The position numbers were made by a program, and so were the translations under genes. The notes beneath the pieces were generated by a model that was given only the letters and a program-made list of their open reading frames with translations, searched no databases and was not told the DNA's origin. A stretch of DNA of 64,000 nt from contig JBMNGN010000002.1 in the NCBI GenBank assembly GCA_050949865.1, forward strand, positions 124,001-188,000. Direction: 5' to 3'. Origin of the DNA: JBMNGN01 sp050949865 (GTDB lineage Bacteria > Bacillota > Syntrophomonadia > Syntrophomonadales > Syntrophomonadaceae). The stretch's first letter is position 1. Each line of letters starts with the position of its first letter. Of the stretch, positions 51,487-62,651 are shown piece after piece.

Positions 51487-54400
51487 TTGACCCAAGTACA
51501 TCCCGATACTCTATTTGAACAAAAAATGCAGGAAGTAATCCCATATCTCAGTGATTATACCAATTACGATTTAGTGATTGGGATTCCGTTCATCAATGAA
51601 ACGGAAACCCTCCCTTTGCTTTTGCAATCCCTTGACCAAATTCTCGAATCCTGGATTGGCAGAAGGCAATTGATCATGTGTGTCGGCGATTATTCGGCTG
51701 GCCCACTGCTGGAAACCATTCAAGGCCTGAAATTAAAACACCCCCACATCTCTTTCCTGATGCCGAAAGAGATTAGCGGAAGAGGAACATGTATAAAAGC
51801 TATGATCCATATCAGCAAGCTTTTAGATGCGGATCTTTTATTATTCAGTGCCAATATGGCCACCGAAGAGGGAGCTGCAGTGGATAGTTCCTGGCTGGAA
51901 AGCCTGCTTACCCCAATCCAGGGCCATTACGATCTGGTTGTAGGAACCTTGCGCCGGCATTTAGGGATTGACAGTATTGCCCATATCCTTGTTTCACCTA
52001 TCCTGGAAGCATTTTACGGATTCAGTATTGGGGATCCACTGGGGGGTATTTATGCCATATCCCACGACTTTATCGAGGAACTGGACCATGAATCGCGTTT
52101 CTGGGAAAAGGCTACCAGAGGGCATGGAATCGATTTCTGGATACTCAGCCGGGCATTAAGCTGGAATAAGAATATTTGCGAGGTCAATATGGCTGGCCGG
52201 GTGAGTCCTCATGTGCTGGAGGTTAGAAATAAGATCTTTTATGATAATGCCCATATCATTTTTGAGGCGATAAAGCGGGATAATATAATTTGGCTGAAGG
52301 ATAGGCTGGTAGTCAAAGTGGCGGATATAATACAGCGCAGTGAGGTCAAGCGGCTGGATGAAACGGTTTATTCGGTTCCCGATCTTTTAATGAACTTTTA
52401 CCAGGGTTGCCGTAAATATGATTCAGTTTTTCAGAACGGTATTGGCAAATTCAGCGAGTTGAAAAAGATATGCCAAGCCCCTGAGGAAAATTTTTATTTT
52501 CCGGACGAAGTCTGGGTCTCTTCTGTATATAGCTTGTTGCTTGACTATGCCTTTAGGGAGGAAGGGCAGCATGATGTTTTGTCAGCCCTGACTGCTTTAT
52601 ATAACGGACGGGTTGCCAGCTATGTCTTGGAGATGACATCTTTCAGGCAAAAACTGGGGGGCATACCCCGGGAACAGAAAAGTGAGCTAATGGTAGGAAA
52701 ATTGGTTTTCATACGGCAAAGGCTTTCCAAAACCTTCTGGCATATGAAACCGGAGCTTAACCGCCAGTGGGTTCAAAGGAGCGAACAGGTAAAACCGGCT
52801 ATAATACCCCTGGGATACATGGAATATGTGCCGGGGAAACCCATCGTTATCCCCAAAAAGATTGCCGGAAAGGATAACAGGTTGGTGCAAACCGATAATA
52901 TTTTTAAGGAGCTGCGCCGGCGCTATACCAATAAATTCAACCAGTTCATCACTGAAGGACTCGGGCTTTCTGAGACAACCAGGGCGGATGAAATCATAGA
53001 ACAGGTAAAGCATTTTATCGAGCAGATTGAAATGGACCTGGATAGGCTTCTTCCAGGCGATCTGCATTCCCACGCAGGTTTGCAGCAGTTCGTTAACGGT
53101 TTAATGGCTCTTTTTCCCTGTGCCAGAATGTTTACTATTAGTGATGATTTGTTGAAGAAAATTATCCTCCGGTTTCCACCCATTAATCTAATGATATCTT
53201 CAGGCTGCTACCGGCCGGAGGATTTAATTGAAAACATGGATATCCGGGATGCGGTAACCTTTGCCAATCTGATTGAGGGACGAAGTTACTCCGATAGGGC
53301 CTTTTTCTGGCTGGTGGATAACATTAAGCCGGAGAGCCTTGAATGGACGGATATTAGACCGGTAATTCTGACCCAGGACCAACAGTGTGGAATATTGCCC
53401 CATGGAAAGTTGTCAGATTTAAACCGGGCTACAGCCAGGATTGCTATTAGAGGCCTGGAGCCGGGCAGGGGTGGCAAATATCCCAAACTGCGATATTTAA
53501 CCAACATACTGCGCCAACTGGCGGTTGCTGAAAACTATTCCCAGCTATTTAGATTAAATGTAAGCGAGCGGAAAAACGTTGGTTTAAAGATATACAATTC
53601 TTTGTTCGGCTTGCACAAGGGCGATGACTTCTCAGCTTACAACATACTTGACAACTATAACCACCGCTATTTAGTAGAGCAAGTCAGGTGTTTGGCCGGC
53701 CAACTGGATAAAAAAGGGCATAAGGATATGGCCCGCCGTTTTAAATTGATGGCAGATTCATATGGATTATGCCATGTGTTGGAGAATGAAATTTTCCTGA
53801 CCTGTACCGCATGGAGCTGGGCCAGCTACAGTTTTAAAGGAGGTTTAAAGATACCTACTCCTTCTACTACTACTGTAGAGAATCGCTGGTTTGTTCATGA
53901 TTTTCTGGAGTTGTTATATCAAGAACTAGGTTATGACCCGAAGGATATAAAACAAATAGTATTCCGGTTTATGCAAACCGGGCGAAGCACTTTTAACCTG
54001 CTGGATGCCCTGTTACCTACTCGGCCCAAGGATGTGGATGTAGTGGTACAGGAAATAACCAATGAACCGAGCAAGCATTTGGTTCGTTATGAAGAAAATC
54101 CTATTCTAGAGCCCCTGGAGGATAGCAAGTGGGAGAATAAATATGTTCTAAATCCTGGCGCTCTAAGAATAGATGACAAGGTTTATTTGTTCTACCGGGC
54201 AGTAGGGGATGATAATATCTCCCGCATAGGCCTGGCAATAACCGACGGGTATAAAGTGCTAAAAAGGCTGCCTGAACCCATCTTTTCTCCCGAGATACCG
54301 GAGGAAAAAATGGGATGTGAAGATCCCCGCCTGGTTAAAATTGATGACCAAGCGTTAATGCTGTATACGGCTTACGATGGCAACATCGCACAGATTGCCG

Positions 54401-55017
54401 GGGCATCAATCAAGATCGACGATCTGATCAAAGGTAATTATACAGCATGGGAAAGAAAAGGATTAGCCTTTAAGAACATCTGGAACAAGGATGCTATAAT
54501 CCTTCCGGAGAAGGTTAAAGGCAAATACGTGGTATATCACCGGATAGAACCAAGTATTTGGGTAACTTATATAAATGAATTAAAGCTTCCCATAAAAGAG
54601 CGCCATTCAATTATTGCAGGGCCCAGGCCCGGACGCATGTGGGATTCCTTAAAAATCGGCGCCGGCGCCCAGCCGCTTAAAACCAAGTACGGTTGGCTAT
54701 TAATATATCATGGTGTTGATTATAATTATGTTTACCGGCTGGGTGTATTATTGATGGATCTTCGCAATCCGGAAAAAGTAATATATCGTTCCCCCAATCC
54801 CATCCTGGAACCGGAAGAGGATTATGAGATCGGTGTGGATGGGGCCTGGGTGCCTAATGTGGTGTTTACCTGCGGAGCAGTAGCGGGCGAGGAGAAAGAC
54901 ATACTGGAAGATGAAGATGAAATACTGGTGTATTATGGTGCGGCTGACACCAGTATTGGGGTGGCTAAAGCCACTTTAGCCGATTTGATACCCCAATCAT
55001 TCAGGGTTAACCGGTAG
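51487..55017 (+). CDS. Glycosyltransferase (GT-A-like) fused to GH130 mannoside phosphorylase
   Basis: This is a 1176-aa protein in three parts. Residues 25-260 resemble GT2/GT78/GT81-type nucleotide-sugar transferases (YDLVIGIPFINETETLPLLL, IGDPLGGIYAISHDFIEEL, RGHGIDFWILSRALSWNKN). The place where DxD is expected reads LLLFSANMATEE, so the metal-binding aspartates may be missing. Residues 290-860 match nothing I know. Residues 863-1176 are a GH130 phosphorylase: RYEENPILEPLEDS, KMGCEDPRLVKI (about 942), NKDAIILPEKVKGKYVVYHR with the catalytic Asp (about 1000), GAGAQPLKTKYGWLLIYHG. GH130 enzymes phosphorolyse beta-mannosides to mannose 1-phosphate. The start is TTG after GGGGG. It converges with a mannose-activation cluster. 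Confidence 0.85.
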   Translation: MTQVHPDTLFEQKMQEVIPYLSDYTNYDLVIGIPFINETETLPLLLQSLDQILESWIGRRQLIMCVGDYSAGPLLETIQGLKLKHPHISFLMPKEISGRGTCIKAMIHISKLLDADLLLFSANMATEEGAAVDSSWLESLLTPIQGHYDLVVGTLRRHLGIDSIAHILVSPILEAFYGFSIGDPLGGIYAISHDFIEELDHESRFWEKATRGHGIDFWILSRALSWNKNICEVNMAGRVSPHVLEVRNKIFYDNAHIIFEAIKRDNIIWLKDRLVVKVADIIQRSEVKRLDETVYSVPDLLMNFYQGCRKYDSVFQNGIGKFSELKKICQAPEENFYFPDEVWVSSVYSLLLDYAFREEGQHDVLSALTALYNGRVASYVLEMTSFRQKLGGIPREQKSELMVGKLVFIRQRLSKTFWHMKPELNRQWVQRSEQVKPAIIPLGYMEYVPGKPIVIPKKIAGKDNRLVQTDNIFKELRRRYTNKFNQFITEGLGLSETTRADEIIEQVKHFIEQIEMDLDRLLPGDLHSHAGLQQFVNGLMALFPCARMFTISDDLLKKIILRFPPINLMISSGCYRPEDLIENMDIRDAVTFANLIEGRSYSDRAFFWLVDNIKPESLEWTDIRPVILTQDQQCGILPHGKLSDLNRATARIAIRGLEPGRGGKYPKLRYLTNILRQLAVAENYSQLFRLNVSERKNVGLKIYNSLFGLHKGDDFSAYNILDNYNHRYLVEQVRCLAGQLDKKGHKDMARRFKLMADSYGLCHVLENEIFLTCTAWSWASYSFKGGLKIPTPSTTTVENRWFVHDFLELLYQELGYDPKDIKQIVFRFMQTGRSTFNLLDALLPTRPKDVDVVVQEITNEPSKHLVRYEENPILEPLEDSKWENKYVLNPGALRIDDKVYLFYRAVGDDNISRIGLAITDGYKVLKRLPEPIFSPEIPEEKMGCEDPRLVKIDDQALMLYTAYDGNIAQIAGASIKIDDLIKGNYTAWERKGLAFKNIWNKDAIILPEKVKGKYVVYHRIEPSIWVTYINELKLPIKERHSIIAGPRPGRMWDSLKIGAGAQPLKTKYGWLLIYHGVDYNYVYRLGVLLMDLRNPEKVIYRSPNPILEPEEDYEIGVDGAWVPNVVFTCGAVAGEEKDILEDEDEILVYYGAADTSIGVAKATLADLIPQSFRVNR

Positions 55018-55042
55018 GATTAAACAAAATAGCAGCAATACA

Positions 55043-56056
55043 TTAGCTGGGTTGTTCCATTTCGGGCCTTTGTTTAACAAAGGCCTTCATAGTTTGGTCG
55101 GTTAACAGCAGGGATAGAACCGCTTCGGCTCCTTGATTACGATTAACCCCTTCCGCGGTTAAAGCGTCATAGCAGCCGCCGGTGGAACTATCATAAAGTG
55201 AAAGGCCGTGGATGTTTTTGCCCCGGTACCAGCGATGAGCCATTACGGCCAATTCCAGGTATTCAATATCCCCGATGGTCAAATAAGCCTCAAAACAAGC
55301 CAGGGCAGTGGAGGCAGCATCTACGGGCTGCTGGTCAAACAGTGCAGGGCTTTTACCCCGGTACATCCAGCCCTGGTTTCCGATTATATTCAGATAACCC
55401 TTTCTAAATAGGATTCCGTTCAGAAAACCTATAGAATCCCGGGCTGCTTTAAGCAGTTTTTTGTCCCCATTGACCTGAAAGGCAGCAAACAAGGCTTGAG
55501 GCAAAATACCGTTGCAATAAGTGAAATTATTCTCAAACCATAACCAGTGGCGGCTATGGGTATTCTGGTAAAAGGCCAGCAACCGGCTGCTTAAAACCGA
55601 TATATAATGTAGCCTGGTTGGCTCCGGGTAAGGGATGCTACCTTTACAAAGCCCGATTAAGGTGTAAGCGATGGCCCGGGGGGAAGAGAATCGCAATGCT
55701 GAAGGAAGATTCCATTGTATAAGCTGTGAGCAGATTTGGCTGCATGCTTCCTTTTTTGCTCCCAGGCAACAGGCCATTAGGGCCCGGCCAACGCTGTCTT
55801 CGGAGTCATAATCAGAAGAATATTGACCATTCAGAAAAAAATTAGACCAGCTGCCATCGGGCCGGTAGGCCTTGTATAAGTAGCGGGCATACTTTTTAGC
55901 TAGTTCCTGACCGTCTTCCATCGATAATGAGACGATCAGGGCTCTGGCGTTATCATCCAAGGTATGGCCACTAAGGGGATTAGGATGTTCGAGGATGGAA
56001 AACTGTAATATTCCTGTATCATCAGTCAAAGATAGTAAATGTCTATAATCTGCCAT
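55043..56056 (-). CDS. Predicted (alpha/alpha) toroid protein, glycan-related
   Basis: This 337-aa soluble helical protein has repeated motifs like six-hairpin glycosidases: LDDNARALIVSLSMEDGQEL, YDSEDSVGRALMACCLGAKK, FENNFTYCNGILPQALFAAF, QPVDAASTALACFEAYLTIG. Each ends with an aromatic/acid patch. Genes like this often lie beside mannosyltransferases and GH130 enzymes. It may be a mannan hydrolase or a scaffold; catalytic residues cannot be assigned. Its ATG overlaps the end of the upstream glycosyltransferase by 14 bases, so the two are translationally coupled. The 3' end faces the GT-GH130 gene 25 bases away. Confidence 0.75.
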   Translation of the reverse strand: MADYRHLLSLTDDTGILQFSILEHPNPLSGHTLDDNARALIVSLSMEDGQELAKKYARYLYKAYRPDGSWSNFFLNGQYSSDYDSEDSVGRALMACCLGAKKEACSQICSQLIQWNLPSALRFSSPRAIAYTLIGLCKGSIPYPEPTRLHYISVLSSRLLAFYQNTHSRHWLWFENNFTYCNGILPQALFAAFQVNGDKKLLKAARDSIGFLNGILFRKGYLNIIGNQGWMYRGKSPALFDQQPVDAASTALACFEAYLTIGDIEYLELAVMAHRWYRGKNIHGLSLYDSSTGGCYDALTAEGVNRNQGAEAVLSLLLTDQTMKAFVKQRPEMEQPS

Positions 56057-57215
56057 AGCTTATGCTATCCTCCAGTATAGAGTGGTAATTGAGAAGCTGG
56101 GAGAAAGCCCGGGTGTATTCTTTGCCGATATTGGGCCAGGCCCAGGTTTCTCCTAATTGATAGCTTTTCTTCTGCAGTTCCAGTTTGAGAGACTCATCAT
56201 CCAGTATCCGCTTAATTAGTGAGGCTAATTCAAGGGGGTCGGCTTCCTTCGCTAACAGCCCCCGGTTATTCATTAACACCTCTTTGGCGTAAGCATAAGA
56301 AGTGGATACTATTGCCCGGCCACATCCAATTGCAAAAGCCATAGTACCGCTGACCGCTTGATCTTTATTGGGATAGGGGCTTAAATATATATCGGTCATG
56401 TATAAGTACTCACCGAGTTCTTTATCTGATAGAAATTTATTTATAAATTGAACATTATTTTCAAGACTTTGTTCCTTGACCAGGTGTTCCAGCATTTGAC
56501 GGTATTTTTCCCCTTCATGTTTTCTTAACATCGGATGGGTTTGACCCAGAATCAGGTACAATATTGAGGGATAATCCCTGGCTATGCTGGCGATAGCCCG
56601 AATACCAAGTTCCAGGCCTTTGCCAGGGCCGATTAAACCAAAAGTACTTATAATCTGGCGCCCTGTGTAATTGAAGCGTTTTTTTAAGCTATCGGCAGTT
56701 TCCTTCTTGAAAGTAGGAACTCCATGAGCTATCACCTTAATTAATTCAGCAGGAGCTTCATAGAGATCGGTCAGGATCTGTTTTGAGTGGTTGGTCATAC
56801 AAATAATTCCGGTAGCGCGGTGGCATAACTGGTGCAGGATTTCCTTCTGCTGCTTGGACGGCTGAGGTAAGACGGTATGAGTTACCAGCACATAAGGCTT
56901 TCTCAGCAGTCTTACCAAGTCCAGTATATATTCTCCGTCTTTTCCACCGTAAATGCCGTATTCATGCTGAATTATTACCAGTTTTATCCGGGGCAGGGAG
57001 TTTATAAAGGCGGCTGCTTTAATATAGTCCTGTTTATGATTTTGCTTAAGATTATATATAACTTCCTTGGAATAACGGTATTCAAAACTATCATCCGAAA
57101 CGGCTATTATCTTAATGTCATTGCCATTTATCTTTAAGCTCTGGCGCAAATCCATGGAAAAGGTAGCTATTCCACATTGTTTAGGAGGATAAGTTCCTAG
57201 ATTTATGATTTGCAT
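56043..57215 (-). CDS. GT4-type glycosyltransferase (GT-B fold)
   Basis: This 390-aa retaining glycosyltransferase probably uses GDP-mannose. The N-terminal acceptor domain has GTYPPKQCGIATFSMDL and VIIQHEYGIYGGKDGEY. The donor domain has STFGLIGPGKGLELGIRAIA, then LSPYPNKDQAVSGTMAFAIG with the EX7E-like region and GRAIVSTSYAYAKEVL. The order in the operon (manC, manB, this gene, toroid) suggests it builds a mannose oligomer or polymer. The start follows AAGGAG. Confidence 0.9.
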   Translation of the reverse strand: MQIINLGTYPPKQCGIATFSMDLRQSLKINGNDIKIIAVSDDSFEYRYSKEVIYNLKQNHKQDYIKAAAFINSLPRIKLVIIQHEYGIYGGKDGEYILDLVRLLRKPYVLVTHTVLPQPSKQQKEILHQLCHRATGIICMTNHSKQILTDLYEAPAELIKVIAHGVPTFKKETADSLKKRFNYTGRQIISTFGLIGPGKGLELGIRAIASIARDYPSILYLILGQTHPMLRKHEGEKYRQMLEHLVKEQSLENNVQFINKFLSDKELGEYLYMTDIYLSPYPNKDQAVSGTMAFAIGCGRAIVSTSYAYAKEVLMNNRGLLAKEADPLELASLIKRILDDESLKLELQKKSYQLGETWAWPNIGKEYTRAFSQLLNYHSILEDSISYGRL

Positions 57216-57269
57216 ATCTCACACTCCTTGTAACATGTACTTTATTTATTTTCCCTGTATAATTGCTAC

Positions 57270-58658
57270 TTATACAGTTACCGCTTTTTTCCTTAAGCTC
57301 TCACTGGTTAATCCTAATTCTTCAAGGTATCCGAAAAGTTCATTTTTGATATTCTCCAGGGTTTCGGGGGTGTTGCCTTCACACCTGACAATAAGTTCGG
57401 GGCCGGTGTTGGAGGCCCTCACCAATCCCCATCCGTGGGGAAAAACGATCCTCGCTCCATCTATATCAATTACCTCATACTTGGCTTGAAAATGCTTCAA
57501 GACTTTGTCTACCAGGGCAAATTTCTCCTCGTCGGTGCTGGGGACTCGGATTTCGGGGGTGGAGTAATATCGGGGCACGTCTTTAAGCAGTTGAGTAAGG
57601 TTTTGGTTACTATGGGATAAAAGAGAGAGCAGTCTCGCTCCTGCATAGATAGCATCATCAAAACCGTAGTACTCATCAGCAAAAAACATGTGACCGGACA
57701 TTTCTCCGGTAAATATGGCTCCTATTTCCTTCATTTTAGCCTTTATTAATGAATGGCCGGTTTTATACATTATCGGTTCACCGCCAAGGCGTTTAATCTC
57801 ATCGATAAGGCTTTGTGAACACTTAACTTCAACTATGCATTTTGAGCCCGGGTATTTGGGCAGAATTTGCCGCCAAAAGAGGATCATCAGCATATCCCCC
57901 CAGATGAGATTTCCTTCAGGATCAACTACCCCTAAACGGTCTCCGTCTCCATCAATTCCGATTCCCAAATCGGCTCTGGTTCTTTTAACTTCATTGCTCA
58001 AGTCCTGCATGTTTTTTGGATCAATGGGATCGGGGTGGTGGTTGGGGAAACTGGGATCTGATTCACAATACAATTCGATTACTTCACATCCCAGTTTGCG
58101 AAAGATAGCCGGGGCAAATAACGAGGCTGTGCCATTCCCGCAATCGACCACGATTTTAGGGATATTTGCTCCCATTGATATCTTTTCTACGATCATTTCC
58201 ATATATCTGTCGGTAATGTCCACTTTCTTTACCGGGCCGGCCTTGCCGGTTAGAAAGTCCCGTGCTTCAATAATTCTTCTGATATCCTGAATCTGTTCCC
58301 CGTAAATGGTGGATTCTCCCAAGAGCAGTTTGCACCCATTGTATTGGGACGGATTGTGGCTAGCGGTAATCATAATACCGGCGTTTACATTAAGGTGGCG
58401 GGCAGCAAAATAAAACATTGGAGTTACGACTGTTCCCAGATCCAACACTGTACAGCCTGAGTTTTTCAGTGCTTCAATGGTCAGGGCGGCCAAACGCGGT
58501 GAGGAAGAACGATTGTCTCTGCCTACCAATATAGTATGTTCCCCTTTTAGCCGGGCATAACGGGCAAATGCCTTGGCAATCATGGTCATAGTTTGATCAG
58601 TTATGTCTATATCGACGACTCCACGGATATCATATTGCCGGAATATCTTATTATTCAT
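57270..58658 (-). CDS. manB: Phosphomannomutase/phosphoglucomutase
   Basis: This 462-aa alpha-D-phosphohexomutase interconverts hexose 6- and 1-phosphates, most likely mannose. Domain 1 carries the phosphoserine loop IMITASHNPSQYNGCKLLL, domain 2 the metal loop GIDGDGDRLGVVDPEGN, domain 3 the sugar-selecting GEMSGHMFFADEYYGFDDAI and domain 4 the phosphate site VRASNTGPELIVRCEGN. GEMSGH is typical for PMM/PGM enzymes. It lies downstream of manC in the operon, which favours the mannose role. The start follows AAGGAGG. Confidence 0.94.
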   Translation of the reverse strand: MNNKIFRQYDIRGVVDIDITDQTMTMIAKAFARYARLKGEHTILVGRDNRSSSPRLAALTIEALKNSGCTVLDLGTVVTPMFYFAARHLNVNAGIMITASHNPSQYNGCKLLLGESTIYGEQIQDIRRIIEARDFLTGKAGPVKKVDITDRYMEMIVEKISMGANIPKIVVDCGNGTASLFAPAIFRKLGCEVIELYCESDPSFPNHHPDPIDPKNMQDLSNEVKRTRADLGIGIDGDGDRLGVVDPEGNLIWGDMLMILFWRQILPKYPGSKCIVEVKCSQSLIDEIKRLGGEPIMYKTGHSLIKAKMKEIGAIFTGEMSGHMFFADEYYGFDDAIYAGARLLSLLSHSNQNLTQLLKDVPRYYSTPEIRVPSTDEEKFALVDKVLKHFQAKYEVIDIDGARIVFPHGWGLVRASNTGPELIVRCEGNTPETLENIKNELFGYLEELGLTSESLRKKAVTV

Positions 58659-58788
58659 ACTGGTCCTCCTTATATTGGTTATTAATTGTTATCAAAAAAA
58701 TCAAAAGTTTTACGGGCAGCAGGTTTCGGAAAGAGGTTATCTTTATAAAGGGGTAGCTGGTTCCTATGTAAGGTTACCAAGCTAGGCT

Positions 58789-59835
58789 TTAAAGCAGGTC
58801 AAGGCGATGCTTTTGATATAAATCATCAGTCAGGTTTCGGACTTCCTGGGAACGTTGGCGGTCGGACACAAAAATGACATCATCGGTTTCAACTACTAAC
58901 AGATCTTTAACCCCGAATAATACTACAGTTTTGTCAGATTGCTTAACCACGCAATTGCTGGCTTCTTTTAATACAATATCCTTGCCGGAGCATACGTTCT
59001 TATCTTTGTCTTCCCGGTATAATTCGGCTAGAGCGTTCCAGCTTCCCAGATCACACCAACCGAAATCAGCCGGCACAACAGCCATTCGATTGGATTTTTC
59101 TGCTATACCGTAATCCAGGCTGATATTGGGAAGGTATTGGTAAGAATTAAGGTAATTATCAAACCCTGCTATAATTCTTTCATATAGTTCCGGTAGGTGT
59201 TTTTTAAACTCATCTAAAAAAACCTTAGTCTTGCCTATATAAATGCCGGCATTCCACATATGCTGGCCTGTTGATAAATAACTTTGGGCAGTTTCAAAAT
59301 CTGGTTTTTCATAAAAAGCTTTTACCTGAAAAACATCAGGGATTTCTCCAATTTCCCATTTAGTTTTTTCGATATAACCGTACCCGGTTTCAGGACGGTT
59401 AGGGGTAATTCCCAGGGTAGCCAGAAAACCATTTTCAGCAGCTAGACTGGCCCGCTCAATACTTTCCTTGAAACCTTGATTATCCAAAATATGGTGATCG
59501 GCTGGAAAAACGCCGATAATCTCATCTTTGTTTAATACAAATAGTCTCGCCAACGCTAACCCAACAGCAGGTGCGGTGTTTTTTCCTTCCGGCTCACTTA
59601 ATATTTCAATCAATTCGGCATCAGAACGTTGGCTTACCAGGTTTTGAATACTTGGAAGCAATTCATCATTAGTGATAATGATGATGCGGTCTGAACCGGC
59701 CATTCGCAGGCGGTCAATGGTATGTTCCAGCATCGACTTGTTGCCCACAAATTTGCAGAGTTGTTTCGGTCTATCTCTGCGGCTCTCAGGCCATAAACGC
59801 AAACCTTTACCTCCTGCTAATATAACTGAGATCAT
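58789..59835 (-). CDS. manC: Mannose-1-phosphate guanylyltransferase
   Basis: This 348-aa nucleotidyltransferase makes GDP-mannose from mannose 1-phosphate and GTP. The signature ILAGGKGLRLWPESRRDRPK leads to the PKQ lysine, and VFPADHHILDNQGF, ETGYGYIEKTKWEIG, FYEKPDFETAQSYL, WNAGIYIGKT and FGWCDLGSWNALAEL complete the GMP pattern. It lacks the C-terminal isomerase domain, so mannose 6-phosphate must come from another gene. The start follows GGGAGG. It is the first gene of the four-gene mannose operon. Confidence 0.95.
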   Translation of the reverse strand: MISVILAGGKGLRLWPESRRDRPKQLCKFVGNKSMLEHTIDRLRMAGSDRIIIITNDELLPSIQNLVSQRSDAELIEILSEPEGKNTAPAVGLALARLFVLNKDEIIGVFPADHHILDNQGFKESIERASLAAENGFLATLGITPNRPETGYGYIEKTKWEIGEIPDVFQVKAFYEKPDFETAQSYLSTGQHMWNAGIYIGKTKVFLDEFKKHLPELYERIIAGFDNYLNSYQYLPNISLDYGIAEKSNRMAVVPADFGWCDLGSWNALAELYREDKDKNVCSGKDIVLKEASNCVVKQSDKTVVLFGVKDLLVVETDDVIFVSDRQRSQEVRNLTDDLYQKHRLDLL

Positions 59836-59979
59836 AACATATACCTCCCGAAAAAGGCTGACACGTTATTTTATGCCACAACTTGGTGTTTATATTCCCT
59901 TGTTTGCTGTTAAAAACTGCATAAATAGATGTGAGATTGGCAATTGAAGAAAATATGTGTTCGAGCGCTAGTTAAATCT

Positions 59980-60055
<76 letters not shown>

Positions 60056-60146
60056 GCTTATGTACATGGATAAACAACCATAACAGGATTAAAGTCAAAA
60101 AGTCAATATGGCTTAACACGCAAAATAGTGAAGTAATTGAAGTTTT

Positions 60147-60175
60147 AAGACAGGAATAGGGAGGTATGCTATAAT
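60147..60175 (+). promoter_or_regulatory. rRNA operon promoter P1
   Basis: AAGACA (60147) and TATAAT (60170) have a 17-base spacer, with TG at the extended -10 position (TATGCTATAAT). Confidence 0.8.
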
Positions 60176-60204
60176 CTGGGCACATATTTGCTGAAAATAG
60201 TAGG

Positions 60205-60233
60205 TTGACATTTGTCGAAGCCGATGATATTAT
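60205..60233 (+). promoter_or_regulatory. rRNA operon promoter P2
   Basis: A perfect TTGACA (60205) and TATTAT (60228) have a 17-base spacer, 58 bases after P1. Tandem promoters are usual for rRNA operons and fit growth-rate control. Confidence 0.88.
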
Positions 60234-60510
60234 AAATCTTGCGCGCGGCAGGAGCCATAGAAAGCGCAGGGAAAGCCGGCATAGAGCCGGAAAAGGGCTC
60301 CCTAATAAGGGAGGCCCAAAGATCTTGATAAAACAGAACAGCAAGAGCAAGTGCGAAAGAGTCAACACATAAAGTGAAGACTCGGCTCAAAGGAAAAAGC
60401 CAGAAGACATGGCTAGGATAAGAAGAACTCTTTTCTTTTTATTCTTTAATGAAAGAAACCGAAGCAACCGAAGCGCTAGTAAGAGCTGAGGTAGCAAAGG
60501 TATAAAGAAT
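60234..60510 (+). other. rRNA leader region
   Basis: This transcribed leader before 16S contains stem-loops (GCCGGCATAGAGCCGG region and GGGCTCCCT-AATA-AGGGAGGCCC at about 60294-60316) and a T-rich CTTTTCTTTTTATTCTTT near 60429. The latter may belong to antitermination or RNase III processing sites. No gene is present. Confidence 0.6.
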
Positions 60511-62239
<1,729 letters not shown>

Positions 62240-62651
62240 AAGGAGAGAAGGATCTTTTAAAGGAAGTTCCTAAATCCTATGGTCGATCACTTGTTCTTGT
62301 CCCGGAATCTAAGATTCTGGGATCTCGAAAAATCGGGATCCTTTTCAAGGACACCTCGATTTTTCGGGACTGTTCGTTTTAATACAATTTGTGCATTTCC
62401 TGAAAGGGAAGGCCAAAGATATTATCCCGCTTGGCGGGAATAAATTTCCTAACAGGAGTCAATCAGGCTGAAGAGGAAGGGTAATATTGAATTAATCGGC
62501 GCAGCCGATTAACCCATAAATCCGACGCCTGACGACCGATGACTGTTAGAAGTTCTTTGAAAAGTGCATATGAAGAAAGCAGGAACAATTTCATTGGAGA
62601 AGAAAAGGCGTAGAAACGTCTTGAGAAAGCAATGAAAAGTTCTCTCGCAAA
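62240..62651 (+). other. 16S-23S spacer without tRNA genes
   Basis: The spacer of about 410 bases holds no tRNA. A long imperfect hairpin (62322-62369, arms around CTCGAAAAATCG) and CCCGCTTGGCGGGAATAA are likely processing stems. GTTCTTTGAAAAG at 62552 resembles a boxA antitermination element before 23S. GACGCCTGACGACCGATGAC at 62524 resembles the outer arm of the 16S V1 insert. Confidence 0.75.

Noticed and set aside
60056..60510. Small protein frames between tRNA-fMet and 16S
   Set aside because: The region holds tandem rRNA promoters and structured leader; frames lack Shine-Dalgarno sites.
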